Shown here: positions 1 through 13,076 of the stretch, one piece after another | How the letters are laid out: each line of letters begins with the position of its first letter | Position numbering within the stretch: position 1 is the stretch's first letter | Assembly: GCA_035222895.1 (NCBI GenBank) | Contig: JAVYIG010000109.1 | Coordinates: forward strand, 124,001-188,000 | Direction of reading: 5' to 3' | Source: Strongylocentrotus droebachiensis | Taxonomy: Eukaryota > Echinodermata > Echinoidea > Camarodonta > Strongylocentrotidae | DNA length: 64,000 nt | Made by a program: the position numbers and the translations under genes | The notes under the pieces: model-generated | Databases searched by the model: none | Told to the model about the DNA's origin: nothing | What the model saw: only the letters and a program-made list of their open reading frames with translations

Positions 1-479
1 CACAATTACAAATGTTCTCATTCAGGTTTCATTGTTATGTCATGTTGCAATATTCGTCTCGTATTGTGACACAGTAGTATTGAAACGAAAGAACCAAAAT
101 CTTTCAAAGTGAAAAGTACAGTTAGCGATGGTATAAAGTGACAAAAAATGATGATCGAGCAAATTCAGTATTAATAGTGCTACGAAATTACCTATATATG
201 ATGGCTACTCACAATACACTTATTTTACTGAACAAAAATCAAACGTTTCTTTCATAAAAAAGTAATTTTCTATTTTAAATAAATAGATTACCAACAAGAG
301 ATATAAGAGTAAGACGTAACATCAGGTACGTCACTCCTAAACAGATTCATCTACATGATTTGTATAATACATACCCCAAAAAAAATGTTTTGGGAAAATC
401 GAATTCCCTTTCACTTTAATCAAAAAACATAAATAATATTTTTGGATTATATCAAATGCAAATTGATTCCCTATCTTTC

Positions 480-483
480 AAAA
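480..483 (-). terminator. Pol III T4 terminator of tRNA-Leu(TAG)
   Basis: The transcript would meet TTTT a few bases past the gene's 3' end. The AAG genes have a T4 at the same spacing (951-954 in unit 1) and a T5 (940-944) behind it. Confidence 0.7.
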
Positions 484-499
484 TATAATGGCAGCGGTG

Positions 500-510
500 G
501 GATTCGAACC
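500..510 (-). promoter_or_regulatory. Internal B box of the first tRNA-Leu(TAG)
   Basis: GGTTCGAATCC on the minus strand is a perfect B box, the TFIIIC binding site. The three degenerate copies carry GGTTCCAATCC instead. Confidence 0.88.
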
Positions 511-552
511 CACGCCATCGAAATGACTGGTGCCTAAAACCAGCGCCTTAGA

Positions 553-563
553 CCGCTCGGCCA
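553..563 (-). promoter_or_regulatory. Internal A box of the first tRNA-Leu(TAG)
   Basis: TGGCCGAGCGG on the minus strand matches the pol III A-box consensus TRGCNNARNGG. It recurs unchanged in most copies of the cluster. Confidence 0.85.
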
Positions 564-959
564 CGCTACCTTGATGTCCACATTTACAAATGATCTCATT
601 TTGATTTCACTGTTATGTCATGTTGCAATGTTGATGTTGATATTGTTACACAGTAGTATTGAAATAAAGGAGATCGGACAAATTAGGTGTTATTATTATA
701 GTACTACGAAATTACCTGTACCTCTAACATCAAACAGTTATTTTACAGAACAAAAATCGAAATATATCTTGATAACATAAATAAACTTACCAAGAACGGA
801 TAAACATAAGGTGCATCACTCTTATACAGTTTACCTACATGTGTAGCACAACATAAAACGATTTGGAAAATCGAATTCTCTTTCACTTTTTCAAAAACAT
901 GATAACATTTCTGGATTATATCAAATGCATATTGTTTTCAAAAAGTTTTTAAAATATAA

Positions 960-1041
960 TGGCAGCGGTGGGATTCGAACCCACGCCAACGAAATGACTG
1001 GTGCCTTAAACCAGCGCCTTAGACCGCTCGGCCACGCTACC
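960..1041 (-). tRNA. tRNA-Leu(AAG), array A unit 1 (array-B-like variant)
   Basis: Leucine tRNA with anticodon AAG (A34 normally becomes inosine), reading CUU/CUC and probably CUA. The body equals the TAG gene except for base 34. This copy alone in array A has GCCAAC in place of GCCATC on the + strand, so the variable arm is CAT-TTCG-TTG with an inner T-T mismatch. It also has ATAATGG rather than ATTATGG at its 3' edge. Both differences match the array-B genes at 21861 and 25012. Confidence 0.96.
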
Positions 1042-1537
1042 TTGATGTGCACAATTACAAATGTTCTCATTCAGGTTTCATTGTTATGTCATGTTGCAAT
1101 ATTCGTCTCGTATTGTGACACAGTAGTATTGAAACGAAAGAACCAAAATCTTTCAAAGTGAAAAGTACAGTTAGCGATGGTATAAAGTGACAAAAAATGA
1201 TGATCGAGCAAATTCAGTATTAATAGTGCTACGAAATTACCTATATATGATGGCTACTCACAATACACTTATTTTACTGAACAAAAATCAAACGTTTCTT
1301 TCATAAAAAAGTAATTTTCTATTTTAAATAAATAGATTACCAACAAGAGATATAAGAGTAAGACGTAACATCAGGTACGTCACTCCTAAACAGATTCATC
1401 TACATGATTTGTATAATACATACCCCAAAAAAAATGTTTTGGGAAAATCGAATTCCCTTTCACTTTAATCAAAAAACATAAATAATATTTTTGGATTATA
1501 TCAAATGCAAATTGATTCCCTATCTTTCAAAATATAA

Positions 1538-1619
1538 TGGCAGCGGTGGGATTCGAACCCACGCCATCGAAATGACTGGTGCCTAAAACCAGCGCCTTAG
1601 ACCGCTCGGCCACGCTACC
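1538..1619 (-). tRNA. tRNA-Leu(TAG), unit 2
   Basis: Identical body to the unit 1 TAG gene. Confidence 0.97.
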
Positions 1620-2008
1620 TTGATGTCCACATTTACAAATGATCTCATTTTGATTTCACTGTTATGTCATGTTGCAATGTTGATGTTGATATTGTTACAC
1701 AGTAGTATTGAAATAAAGGAGATCGGACAAATTAGGTATTATTATTATAGTACTACGAAATTACCTGTACCTCTAACATCAAACAGTTATTTTACAGAAC
1801 AAAAATCGAAATATATCTTGATAACATAAATAAACTTACCAAGAACGGATAAACATAAGGTGCATCACTCTTATACAGTTTACCTACATGTGTAGCACAA
1901 CATAAAACGATTTGGAAAATCGAATTCTCTTTCACTTTTTCAAAAACATGATAACATTTCTGGATTATATCAAATGCATATTGTTTTCAAAAAGTTTTTA
2001 AAATATTA

Positions 2009-2090
2009 TGGCAGCGGTGGGATTCGAACCCACGCCATCGAAATGACTGGTGCCTTAAACCAGCGCCTTAGACCGCTCGGCCACGCTACC
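2009..2090 (-). tRNA. tRNA-Leu(AAG), unit 2
   Basis: Array-A consensus AAG gene: variable arm CAT-TTCG-ATG fully paired, loop TTAAGGC. Confidence 0.97.
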
Positions 2091-2586
2091 TTGATGTGCA
2101 CAATTACAAATGTTCTCATTCAGGTTTCATTGTTATGTCATGTTGCAATATTCGTCTCGTATTGTGACACAGTAGTATTGAAACGAAAGAACCAAAATCT
2201 TTCAAAGTGAAAAGTACAGTTAGCGATGGTATAAAGTGACAAAAAATGATGATCGAGCAAATTCAGTATTAATAGTGCTACGAAATTACCTATATATGAT
2301 GGCTACTCACAATACACTTATTTTACTGAACAAAAATCAAACGTTTCTTTCATAAAAAAGTAATTTTCTATTTTAAATAAATAGATTACCAACAAGAGAT
2401 ATAAGAGTAAGACGTAACATCAGGTACGTCACTCCTAAACAGATTCATCTACATGATTTGTATAATACATACCCCAAAAAAAATGTTTTGGGAAAATCGA
2501 ATTCCCTTTCACTTTAATCAAAAAACATAAATAATATTTTTGGATTATATCAAATGCAAATTGATTCCCTATCTTTCAAAATATAA

Positions 2587-2668
2587 TGGCAGCGGTGGGA
2601 TTCGAACCCACGCCATCGAAATGACTGGTGCCTAAAACCAGCGCCTTAGACCGCTCGGCCACGCTACC
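2587..2668 (-). tRNA. tRNA-Leu(TAG), unit 3
   Basis: Consensus body. The 5' flank carries the GTTCATG variant (GTTGATG in most units). Confidence 0.97.
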
Positions 2669-3057
2669 TTGATGTCCACATTTACAAATGATCTCATTTT
2701 GATTTCACTGTTATGTCATGTTGCAATGTTCATGTTGATATTGTTACACAGTAGTATTGAAATAAAGGAGATCGGACAAATTAGGTATTATTATTATAGT
2801 ACTACGAAATTACCTGTACCTCTAACATCAAACAGTTATTTTACAGAACAAAAATCGAAATATATCTTGATAACATAAATAAACTTACCAAGAACGGATA
2901 AACATAAGGTGCATCACTCTTATACAGTTTACCTACATGTGTAGCACAACATAAAACGATTTGGAAAATCGAATTCTCTTTCACTTTTTCAAAAACATGA
3001 TAACATTTCTGGATTATATCAAATGCATATTGTTTTCAAAAAGTTTTTAAAATATTA

Positions 3058-3139
3058 TGGCAGCGGTGGGATTCGAACCCACGCCATCGAAATGACTGGT
3101 GCCTTAAACCAGCGCCTTAGACCGCTCGGCCACGCTACC
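3058..3139 (-). tRNA. tRNA-Leu(AAG), unit 3
   Basis: Consensus body. The 5' flank has TTATCATT where other units have TTCTCATT. Confidence 0.97.
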
Positions 3140-3635
3140 TTGATGTGCACAATTACAAATGTTATCATTCAGGTTTCATTGTTATGTCATGTTGCAATAT
3201 TCGTCTCGTATTGTGACACAGTAGTATTGAAACGAAAGAACCAAAATCTTTCAAAGTGAAAAGTACAGTTAGCGATGGTATAAAGTGACAAAAAATGATG
3301 ATCGAGCAAATTCAGTATTAATAGTGCTACGAAATTACCTATATATGATGGCTACTCACAATACACTTATTTTACTGAACAAAAATCAAACGTTTCTTTC
3401 ATAAAAAAGTAATTTTCTATTTTAAATAAATAGATTACCAACAAGAGATATAAGAGTAAGACGTAACATCAGGTACGTCACTCCTAAACAGATTCATCTA
3501 CATGATTTGTATAATACATACCCCAAAAAAAATGTTTTGGGAAAATCGAATTCCCTTTCACTTTAATCAAAAAACATAAATAATATTTTTGGATTATATC
3601 AAATGCAAATTGATTCCCTATCTTTCAAAATATAA

Positions 3636-3717
3636 TGGCAGCGGTGGGATTCGAACCCACGCCATCGAAATGACTGGTGCCTAAAACCAGCGCCTTAGAC
3701 CGCTCGGCCACGCTACC
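3636..3717 (-). tRNA. tRNA-Leu(TAG), unit 4
   Basis: Consensus body. The immediate 5' flank reads TTGAAGTCC on + instead of TTGATGTCC, and the unit also carries GTTCATG. Confidence 0.97.
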
Positions 3718-4106
3718 TTGAAGTCCACATTTACAAATGATCTCATTTTGATTTCACTGTTATGTCATGTTGCAATGTTCATGTTGATATTGTTACACAG
3801 TAGTATTGAAATAAAGGAGATCGGACAAATTAGGTATTATTATTATAGTACTACGAAATTACCTGTACCTCTAACATCAAACAGTTATTTTACAGAACAA
3901 AAATCGAAATATATCTTGATAACATAAATAAACTTACCAAGAACGGATAAACATAAGGTGCATCACTCTTATACAGTTTACCTACATGTGTAGCACAACA
4001 TAAAACGATTTGGAAAATCGAATTCTCTTTCACTTTTTCAAAAACATGATAACATTTCTGGATTATATCAAATGCATATTGTTTTCAAAAAGTTTTTAAA
4101 ATATTA

Positions 4107-4188
4107 TGGCAGCGGTGGGATTCGAACCCACGCCATCGAAATGACTGGTGCCTTAAACCAGCGCCTTAGACCGCTCGGCCACGCTACC
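4107..4188 (-). tRNA. tRNA-Leu(AAG), unit 4
   Basis: Consensus body and flanks. Confidence 0.97.
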
Positions 4189-4684
4189 TTGATGTGCACA
4201 ATTACAAATGTTCTCATTCAGGTTTCATTGTTATGTCATGTTGCAATATTCGTCTCGTATTGTGACACAGTAGTATTGAAACGAAAGAACCAAAATCTTT
4301 CAAAGTGAAAAGTACAGTTAGCGATGGTATAAAGTGACAAAAAATGATGATCGAGCAAATTCAGTATTAATAGTGCTACGAAATTACCTATATATGATGG
4401 CTACTCACAATACACTTATTTTACTGAACAAAAATCAAACGTTTCTTTCATAAAAAAGTAATTTTCTATTTTAAATAAATAGATTACCAACAAGAGATAT
4501 AAGAGTAAGACGTAACATCAGGTACGTCACTCCTAAACAGATTCATCTACATGATTTGTATAATACATACCCCAAAAAAAATGTTTTGGGAAAATCGAAT
4601 TCCCTTTCACTTTAATCAAAAAACATAAATAATATTTTTGGATTATATCAAATGCAAATTGATTCCCTATCTTTCAAAATATAA

Positions 4685-4766
4685 TGGCAGCGGTGGGATT
4701 CGAACCCACGCCATCGAAATGACTGGTGCCTAAAACCAGCGCCTTAGACCGCTCGGCCACGCTACC
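4685..4766 (-). tRNA. tRNA-Leu(TAG), unit 5
   Basis: Consensus body and flanks. Confidence 0.97.
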
Positions 4767-5155
4767 TTGATGTCCACATTTACAAATGATCTCATTTTGA
4801 TTTCACTGTTATGTCATGTTGCAATGTTGATGTTGATATTGTTACACAGTAGTATTGAAATAAAGGAGATCGGACAAATTAGGTATTATTATTATAGTAC
4901 TACGAAATTACCTGTACCTCTAACATCAAACAGTTATTTTACAGAACAAAAATCGAAATATATCTTGATAACATAAATAAACTTACCAAGAACGGATAAA
5001 CATAAGGTGCATCACTCTTATACAGTTTACCTACATGTGTAGCACAACATAAAACGATTTGGAAAATCGAATTCTCTTTCACTTTTTCAAAAACATGATA
5101 ACATTTCTGGATTATATCAAATGCATATTGTTTTCAAAAAGTTTTTAAAATATTA

Positions 5156-5237
5156 TGGCAGCGGTGGGATTCGAACCCACGCCATCGAAATGACTGGTGC
5201 CTTAAACCAGCGCCTTAGACCGCTCGGCCACGCTACC
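5156..5237 (-). tRNA. tRNA-Leu(AAG), unit 5
   Basis: Consensus body and flanks. Confidence 0.97.
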
Positions 5238-5733
5238 TTGATGTGCACAATTACAAATGTTCTCATTCAGGTTTCATTGTTATGTCATGTTGCAATATTC
5301 GTCTCGTATTGTGACACAGTAGTATTGAAACGAAAGAACCAAAATCTTTCAAAGTGAAAAGTACAGTTAGCGATGGTATAAAGTGACAAAAAATGATGAT
5401 CGAGCAAATTCAGTATTAATAGTGCTACGAAATTACCTATATATGATGGCTACTCACAATACACTTATTTTACTGAACAAAAATCAAACGTTTCTTTCAT
5501 AAAAAAGTAATTTTCTATTTTAAATAAATAGATTACCAACAAGAGATATAAGAGTAAGACGTAACATCAGGTACGTCACTCCTAAACAGATTCATCTACA
5601 TGATTTGTATAATACATACCCCAAAAAAAATGTTTTGGGAAAATCGAATTCCCTTTCACTTTAATCAAAAAACATAAATAATATTTTTGGATTATATCAA
5701 ATGCAAATTGATTCCCTATCTTTCAAAATATAA

Positions 5734-5815
5734 TGGCAGCGGTGGGATTCGAACCCACGCCATCGAAATGACTGGTGCCTAAAACCAGCGCCTTAGACCG
5801 CTCGGCCACGCTACC
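5734..5815 (-). tRNA. tRNA-Leu(TAG), unit 6
   Basis: Consensus body and flanks. Confidence 0.97.
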
Positions 5816-6204
5816 TTGATGTCCACATTTACAAATGATCTCATTTTGATTTCACTGTTATGTCATGTTGCAATGTTGATGTTGATATTGTTACACAGTA
5901 GTATTGAAATAAAGGAGATCGGACAAATTAGGTATTATTATTATAGTACTACGAAATTACCTGTACCTCTAACATCAAACAGTTATTTTACAGAACAAAA
6001 ATCGAAATATATCTTGATAACATAAATAAACTTACCAAGAACGGATAAACATAAGGTGCATCACTCTTATACAGTTTACCTACATGTGTAGCACAACATA
6101 AAACGATTTGGAAAATCGAATTCTCTTTCACTTTTTCAAAAACATGATAACATTTCTGGATTATATCAAATGCATATTGTTTTCAAAAAGTTTTTAAAAT
6201 ATTA

Positions 6205-6286
6205 TGGCAGCGGTGGGATTCGAACCCACGCCATCGAAATGACTGGTGCCTTAAACCAGCGCCTTAGACCGCTCGGCCACGCTACC
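6205..6286 (-). tRNA. tRNA-Leu(AAG), unit 6
   Basis: Consensus body and flanks. Confidence 0.97.
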
Positions 6287-6782
6287 TTGATGTGCACAAT
6301 TACAAATGTTCTCATTCAGGTTTCATTGTTATGTCATGTTGCAATATTCGTCTCGTATTGTGACACAGTAGTATTGAAACGAAAGAACCAAAATCTTTCA
6401 AAGTGAAAAGTACAGTTAGCGATGGTATAAAGTGACAAAAAATGATGATCGAGCAAATTCAGTATTAATAGTGCTACGAAATTACCTATATATGATGGCT
6501 ACTCACAATACACTTATTTTACTGAACAAAAATCAAACGTTTCTTTCATAAAAAAGTAATTTTCTATTTTAAATAAATAGATTACCAACAAGAGATATAA
6601 GAGTAAGACGTAACATCAGGTACGTCACTCCTAAACAGATTCATCTACATGATTTGTATAATACATACCCCAAAAAAAATGTTTTGGGAAAATCGAATTC
6701 CCTTTCACTTTAATCAAAAAACATAAATAATATTTTTGGATTATATCAAATGCAAATTGATTCCCTATCTTTCAAAATATAA

Positions 6783-6864
6783 TGGCAGCGGTGGGATTCG
6801 AACCCACGCCATCGAAATGACTGGTGCCTAAAACCAGCGCCTTAGACCGCTCGGCCACGCTACC
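6783..6864 (-). tRNA. tRNA-Leu(TAG), unit 7
   Basis: Consensus body and flanks. Confidence 0.97.
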
Positions 6865-7253
6865 TTGATGTCCACATTTACAAATGATCTCATTTTGATT
6901 TCACTGTTATGTCATGTTGCAATGTTGATGTTGATATTGTTACACAGTAGTATTGAAATAAAGGAGATCGGACAAATTAGGTATTATTATTATAGTACTA
7001 CGAAATTACCTGTACCTCTAACATCAAACAGTTATTTTACAGAACAAAAATCGAAATATATCTTGATAACATAAATAAACTTACCAAGAACGGATAAACA
7101 TAAGGTGCATCACTCTTATACAGTTTACCTACATGTGTAGCACAACATAAAACGATTTGGAAAATCGAATTCTCTTTCACTTTTTCAAAAACATGATAAC
7201 ATTTCTGGATTATATCAAATGCATATTGTTTTCAAAAAGTTTTTAAAATATTA

Positions 7254-7335
7254 TGGCAGCGGTGGGATTCGAACCCACGCCATCGAAATGACTGGTGCCT
7301 TAAACCAGCGCCTTAGACCGCTCGGCCACGCTACC
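7254..7335 (-). tRNA. tRNA-Leu(AAG), unit 7
   Basis: Consensus body and flanks. Confidence 0.97.
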
Positions 7336-7831
7336 TTGATGTGCACAATTACAAATGTTCTCATTCAGGTTTCATTGTTATGTCATGTTGCAATATTCGT
7401 CTCGTATTGTGACACAGTAGTATTGAAACGAAAGAACCAAAATCTTTCAAAGTGAAAAGTACAGTTAGCGATGGTATAAAGTGACAAAAAATGATGATCG
7501 AGCAAATTCAGTATTAATAGTGCTACGAAATTACCTATATATGATGGCTACTCACAATACACTTATTTTACTGAACAAAAATCAAACGTTTCTTTCATAA
7601 AAAAGTAATTTTCTATTTTAAATAAATAGATTACCAACAAGAGATATAAGAGTAAGACGTAACATCAGGTACGTCACTCCTAAACAGATTCATCTACATG
7701 ATTTGTATAATACATACCCCAAAAAAAATGTTTTGGGAAAATCGAATTCCCTTTCACTTTAATCAAAAAACATAAATAATATTTTTGGATTATATCAAAT
7801 GCAAATTGATTCCCTATCTTTCAAAATATAA

Positions 7832-7913
7832 TGGCAGCGGTGGGATTCGAACCCACGCCATCGAAATGACTGGTGCCTAAAACCAGCGCCTTAGACCGCT
7901 CGGCCACGCTACC
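7832..7913 (-). tRNA. tRNA-Leu(TAG), unit 8
   Basis: Consensus body and flanks. Confidence 0.97.
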
Positions 7914-8302
7914 TTGATGTCCACATTTACAAATGATCTCATTTTGATTTCACTGTTATGTCATGTTGCAATGTTGATGTTGATATTGTTACACAGTAGT
8001 ATTGAAATAAAGGAGATCGGACAAATTAGGTATTATTATTATAGTACTACGAAATTACCTGTACCTCTAACATCAAACAGTTATTTTACAGAACAAAAAT
8101 CGAAATATATCTTGATAACATAAATAAACTTACCAAGAACGGATAAACATAAGGTGCATCACTCTTATACAGTTTACCTACATGTGTAGCACAACATAAA
8201 ACGATTTGGAAAATCGAATTCTCTTTCACTTTTTCAAAAACATGATAACATTTCTGGATTATATCAAATGCATATTGTTTTCAAAAAGTTTTTAAAATAT
8301 TA

Positions 8303-8384
8303 TGGCAGCGGTGGGATTCGAACCCACGCCATCGAAATGACTGGTGCCTTAAACCAGCGCCTTAGACCGCTCGGCCACGCTACC
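8303..8384 (-). tRNA. tRNA-Leu(AAG), unit 8
   Basis: Consensus body and flanks. Confidence 0.97.
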
Positions 8385-8880
8385 TTGATGTGCACAATTA
8401 CAAATGTTCTCATTCAGGTTTCATTGTTATGTCATGTTGCAATATTCGTCTCGTATTGTGACACAGTAGTATTGAAACGAAAGAACCAAAATCTTTCAAA
8501 GTGAAAAGTACAGTTAGCGATGGTATAAAGTGACAAAAAATGATGATCGAGCAAATTCAGTATTAATAGTGCTACGAAATTACCTATATATGATGGCTAC
8601 TCACAATACACTTATTTTACTGAACAAAAATCAAACGTTTCTTTCATAAAAAAGTAATTTTCTATTTTAAATAAATAGATTACCAACAAGAGATATAAGA
8701 GTAAGACGTAACATCAGGTACGTCACTCCTAAACAGATTCATCTACATGATTTGTATAATACATACCCCAAAAAAAATGTTTTGGGAAAATCGAATTCCC
8801 TTTCACTTTAATCAAAAAACATAAATAATATTTTTGGATTATATCAAATGCAAATTGATTCCCTATCTTTCAAAATATAA

Positions 8881-8962
8881 TGGCAGCGGTGGGATTCGAA
8901 CCCACGCCATCGAAATGACTGGTGCCTAAAACCAGCGCCTTAGACCGCTCGGCCACGCTACC
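8881..8962 (-). tRNA. tRNA-Leu(TAG), unit 9
   Basis: Consensus body and flanks. Confidence 0.97.
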
Positions 8963-9351
8963 TTGATGTCCACATTTACAAATGATCTCATTTTGATTTC
9001 ACTGTTATGTCATGTTGCAATGTTGATGTTGATATTGTTACACAGTAGTATTGAAATAAAGGAGATCGGACAAATTAGGTATTATTATTATAGTACTACG
9101 AAATTACCTGTACCTCTAACATCAAACAGTTATTTTACAGAACAAAAATCGAAATATATCTTGATAACATAAATAAACTTACCAAGAACGGATAAACATA
9201 AGGTGCATCACTCTTATACAGTTTACCTACATGTGTAGCACAACATAAAACGATTTGGAAAATCGAATTCTCTTTCACTTTTTCAAAAACATGATAACAT
9301 TTCTGGATTATATCAAATGCATATTGTTTTCAAAAAGTTTTTAAAATATTA

Positions 9352-9433
9352 TGGCAGCGGTAGGATTCGAACCCACGCCATCGAAATGACTGGTGCCTTA
9401 AACCAGCGCCTTAGACCGCTCGGCCACGCTACC
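9352..9433 (-). tRNA. tRNA-Leu(AAG), unit 9, T-stem variant
   Basis: The T stem 3' strand is CCTAC instead of CCCAC, giving a G-U wobble in the middle of the stem. The base change is at 9362 and is shared only with the gene at 12499. Confidence 0.95.
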
Positions 9434-9929
9434 TTGATGTGCACAATTACAAATGTTCTCATTCAGGTTTCATTGTTATGTCATGTTGCAATATTCGTCT
9501 CGTATTGTGACACAGTAGTATTGAAACGAAAGAACCAAAATCTTTCAAAGTGAAAAGTACAGTTAGCGATGGTATAAAGTGACAAAAAATGATGATCGAG
9601 CAAATTCAGTATTAATAGTGCTACGAAATTACCTATATATGATGGCTACTCACAATACACTTATTTTACTGAACAAAAATCAAACGTTTCTTTCATAAAA
9701 AAGTAATTTTCTATTTTAAATAAATAGATTACCAACAAGAGATATAAGAGTAAGACGTAACATCAGGTACGTCACTCCTAAACAGATTCATCTACATGAT
9801 TTGTATAATACATACCCCAAAAAAAATGTTTTGGGAAAATCGAATTCCCTTTCACTTTAATCAAAAAACATAAATAATATTTTTGGATTATATCAAATGC
9901 AAATTGATTCCCTATCTTTCAAAATATAA

Positions 9930-10011
9930 TGGCAGCGGTGGGATTCGAACCCACGCCATCGAAATGACTGGTGCCTAAAACCAGCGCCTTAGACCGCTCG
10001 GCCACGCTACC
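9930..10011 (-). tRNA. tRNA-Leu(TAG), unit 10
   Basis: Consensus body and flanks. Confidence 0.97.
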
Positions 10012-10400
10012 TTGATGTCCACATTTACAAATGATCTCATTTTGATTTCACTGTTATGTCATGTTGCAATGTTGATGTTGATATTGTTACACAGTAGTAT
10101 TGAAATAAAGGAGATCGGACAAATTAGGTATTATTATTATAGTACTACGAAATTACCTGTACCTCTAACATCAAACAGTTATTTTACAGAACAAAAATCG
10201 AAATATATCTTGATAACATAAATAAACTTACCAAGAACGGATAAACATAAGGTGCATCACTCTTATACAGTTTACCTACATGTGTAGCACAACATAAAAC
10301 GATTTGGAAAATCGAATTCTCTTTCACTTTTTCAAAAACATGATAACATTTCTGGATTATATCAAATGCATATTGTTTTCAAAAAGTTTTTAAAATATTA

Positions 10401-10482
10401 TGGCAGCGGTGGGATTCGAACCCACGCCATCGAAATGACTGGTGCCTTAAACCAGCGCCTTAGACCGCTCGGCCACGCTACC
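10401..10482 (-). tRNA. tRNA-Leu(AAG), unit 10
   Basis: Consensus body. The 5' spacer has GTGATAC at 10560, shared only with unit 13. Confidence 0.97.
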
Positions 10483-10978
10483 TTGATGTGCACAATTACA
10501 AATGTTCTCATTCAGGTTTCATTGTTATGTCATGTTGCAATATTCGTCTCGTATTGTGATACAGTAGTATTGAAACGAAAGAACCAAAATCTTTCAAAGT
10601 GAAAAGTACAGTTAGCGATGGTATAAAGTGACAAAAAATGATGATCGAGCAAATTCAGTATTAATAGTGCTACGAAATTACCTATATATGATGGCTACTC
10701 ACAATACACTTATTTTACTGAACAAAAATCAAACGTTTCTTTCATAAAAAAGTAATTTTCTATTTTAAATAAATAGATTACCAACAAGAGATATAAGAGT
10801 AAGACGTAACATCAGGTACGTCACTCCTAAACAGATTCATCTACATGATTTGTATAATACATACCCCAAAAAAAATGTTTTGGGAAAATCGAATTCCCTT
10901 TCACTTTAATCAAAAAACATAAATAATATTTTTGGATTATATCAAATGCAAATTGATTCCCTATCTTTCAAAATATAA

Positions 10979-11060
10979 TGGCAGCGGTGGGATTCGAACC
11001 CACGCCATCGAAATGACTGGTGCCTAAAACCAGCGCCTTAGACCGCTCGGCCACGCTACC
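10979..11060 (-). tRNA. tRNA-Leu(TAG), unit 11
   Basis: Consensus body and flanks. Confidence 0.97.
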
Positions 11061-11449
11061 TTGATGTCCACATTTACAAATGATCTCATTTTGATTTCAC
11101 TGTTATGTCATGTTGCAATGTTGATGTTGATATTGTTACACAGTAGTATTGAAATAAAGGAGATCGGACAAATTAGGTATTATTATTATAGTACTACGAA
11201 ATTACCTGTACCTCTAACATCAAACAGTTATTTTACAGAACAAAAATCGAAATATATCTTGATAACATAAATAAACTTACCAAGAACGGATAAACATAAG
11301 GTGCATCACTCTTATACAGTTTACCTACATGTGTAGCACAACATAAAACGATTTGGAAAATCGAATTCTCTTTCACTTTTTCAAAAACATGATAACATTT
11401 CTGGATTATATCAAATGCATATTGTTTTCAAAAAGTTTTTAAAATATTA

Positions 11450-11531
11450 TGGCAGCGGTGGGATTCGAACCCACGCCATCGAAATGACTGGTGCCTTAAA
11501 CCAGCGCCTTAGACCGCTCGGCCACGCTACC
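11450..11531 (-). tRNA. tRNA-Leu(AAG), unit 11
   Basis: Consensus body and flanks. Confidence 0.97.
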
Positions 11532-12027
11532 TTGATGTGCACAATTACAAATGTTCTCATTCAGGTTTCATTGTTATGTCATGTTGCAATATTCGTCTCG
11601 TATTGTGACACAGTAGTATTGAAACGAAAGAACCAAAATCTTTCAAAGTGAAAAGTACAGTTAGCGATGGTATAAAGTGACAAAAAATGATGATCGAGCA
11701 AATTCAGTATTAATAGTGCTACGAAATTACCTATATATGATGGCTACTCACAATACACTTATTTTACTGAACAAAAATCAAACGTTTCTTTCATAAAAAA
11801 GTAATTTTCTATTTTAAATAAATAGATTACCAACAAGAGATATAAGAGTAAGACGTAACATCAGGTACGTCACTCCTAAACAGATTCATCTACATGATTT
11901 GTATAATACATACCCCAAAAAAAATGTTTTGGGAAAATCGAATTCCCTTTCACTTTAATCAAAAAACATAAATAATATTTTTGGATTATATCAAATGCAA
12001 ATTGATTCCCTATCTTTCAAAATATAA

Positions 12028-12109
12028 TGGCAGCGGTGGGATTCGAACCCACGCCATCGAAATGACTGGTGCCTAAAACCAGCGCCTTAGACCGCTCGGC
12101 CACGCTACC
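12028..12109 (-). tRNA. tRNA-Leu(TAG), unit 12
   Basis: Consensus body and flanks. Confidence 0.97.
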
Positions 12110-12498
12110 TTGATGTCCACATTTACAAATGATCTCATTTTGATTTCACTGTTATGTCATGTTGCAATGTTGATGTTGATATTGTTACACAGTAGTATTG
12201 AAATAAAGGAGATCGGACAAATTAGGTATTATTATTATAGTACTACGAAATTACCTGTACCTCTAACATCAAACAGTTATTTTACAGAACAAAAATCGAA
12301 ATATATCTTGATAACATAAATAAACTTACCAAGAACGGATAAACATAAGGTGCATCACTCTTATACAGTTTACCTACATGTGTAGCACAACATAAAACGA
12401 TTTGGAAAATCGAATTCTCTTTCACTTTTTCAAAAACATGATAACATTTCTGGATTATATCAAATGCATATTGTTTTCAAAAAGTTTTTAAAATATTA

Positions 12499-12580
12499 TG
12501 GCAGCGGTAGGATTCGAACCCACGCCATCGAAATGACTGGTGCCTTAAACCAGCGCCTTAGACCGCTCGGCCACGCTACC
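12499..12580 (-). tRNA. tRNA-Leu(AAG), unit 12, T-stem variant
   Basis: Same CCTAC T-stem variant as unit 9 (base at 12509), exactly 3147 bp away, which is three units. Confidence 0.95.
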
Positions 12581-13076
12581 TTGATGTGCACAATTACAAA
12601 TGTTCTCATTCAGGTTTCATTGTTATGTCATGTTGCAATATTCGTCTCGTATTGTGACACAGTAGTATTGAAACGAAAGAACCAAAATCTTTCAAAGTGA
12701 AAAGTACAGTTAGCGATGGTATAAAGTGACAAAAAATGATGATCGAGCAAATTCAGTATTAATAGTGCTACGAAATTACCTATATATGATGGCTACTCAC
12801 AATACACTTATTTTACTGAACAAAAATCAAACGTTTCTTTCATAAAAAAGTAATTTTCTATTTTAAATAAATAGATTACCAACAAGAGATATAAGAGTAA
12901 GACGTAACATCAGGTACGTCACTCCTAAACAGATTCATCTACATGATTTGTATAATACATACCCCAAAAAAAATGTTTTGGGAAAATCGAATTCCCTTTC
13001 ACTTTAATCAAAAAACATAAATAATATTTTTGGATTATATCAAATGCAAATTGATTCCCTATCTTTCAAAATATAA

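Larger units (their letters stand above)
489..570 (-). tRNA. tRNA-Leu(TAG), array A unit 1
   Basis: Leucine tRNA reading CUA/CUG codons, transcribed leftward by RNA polymerase III. The 82-nt body is a type II cloverleaf: acceptor GGTAGCG/CGCTGCC, discriminator A, D arm with GCC/GGC, anticodon stem CTGGT/ACCAG with loop TTTAGGC, a 13-nt variable arm folding as CAT-TTCG-ATG, and T stem GTGGG/CCCAC with loop TTCGAAT. There is no intron and no encoded CCA. The sequence closely resembles vertebrate Leu(AAG) genes, apart from the anticodon and variable arm. Confidence 0.97.
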
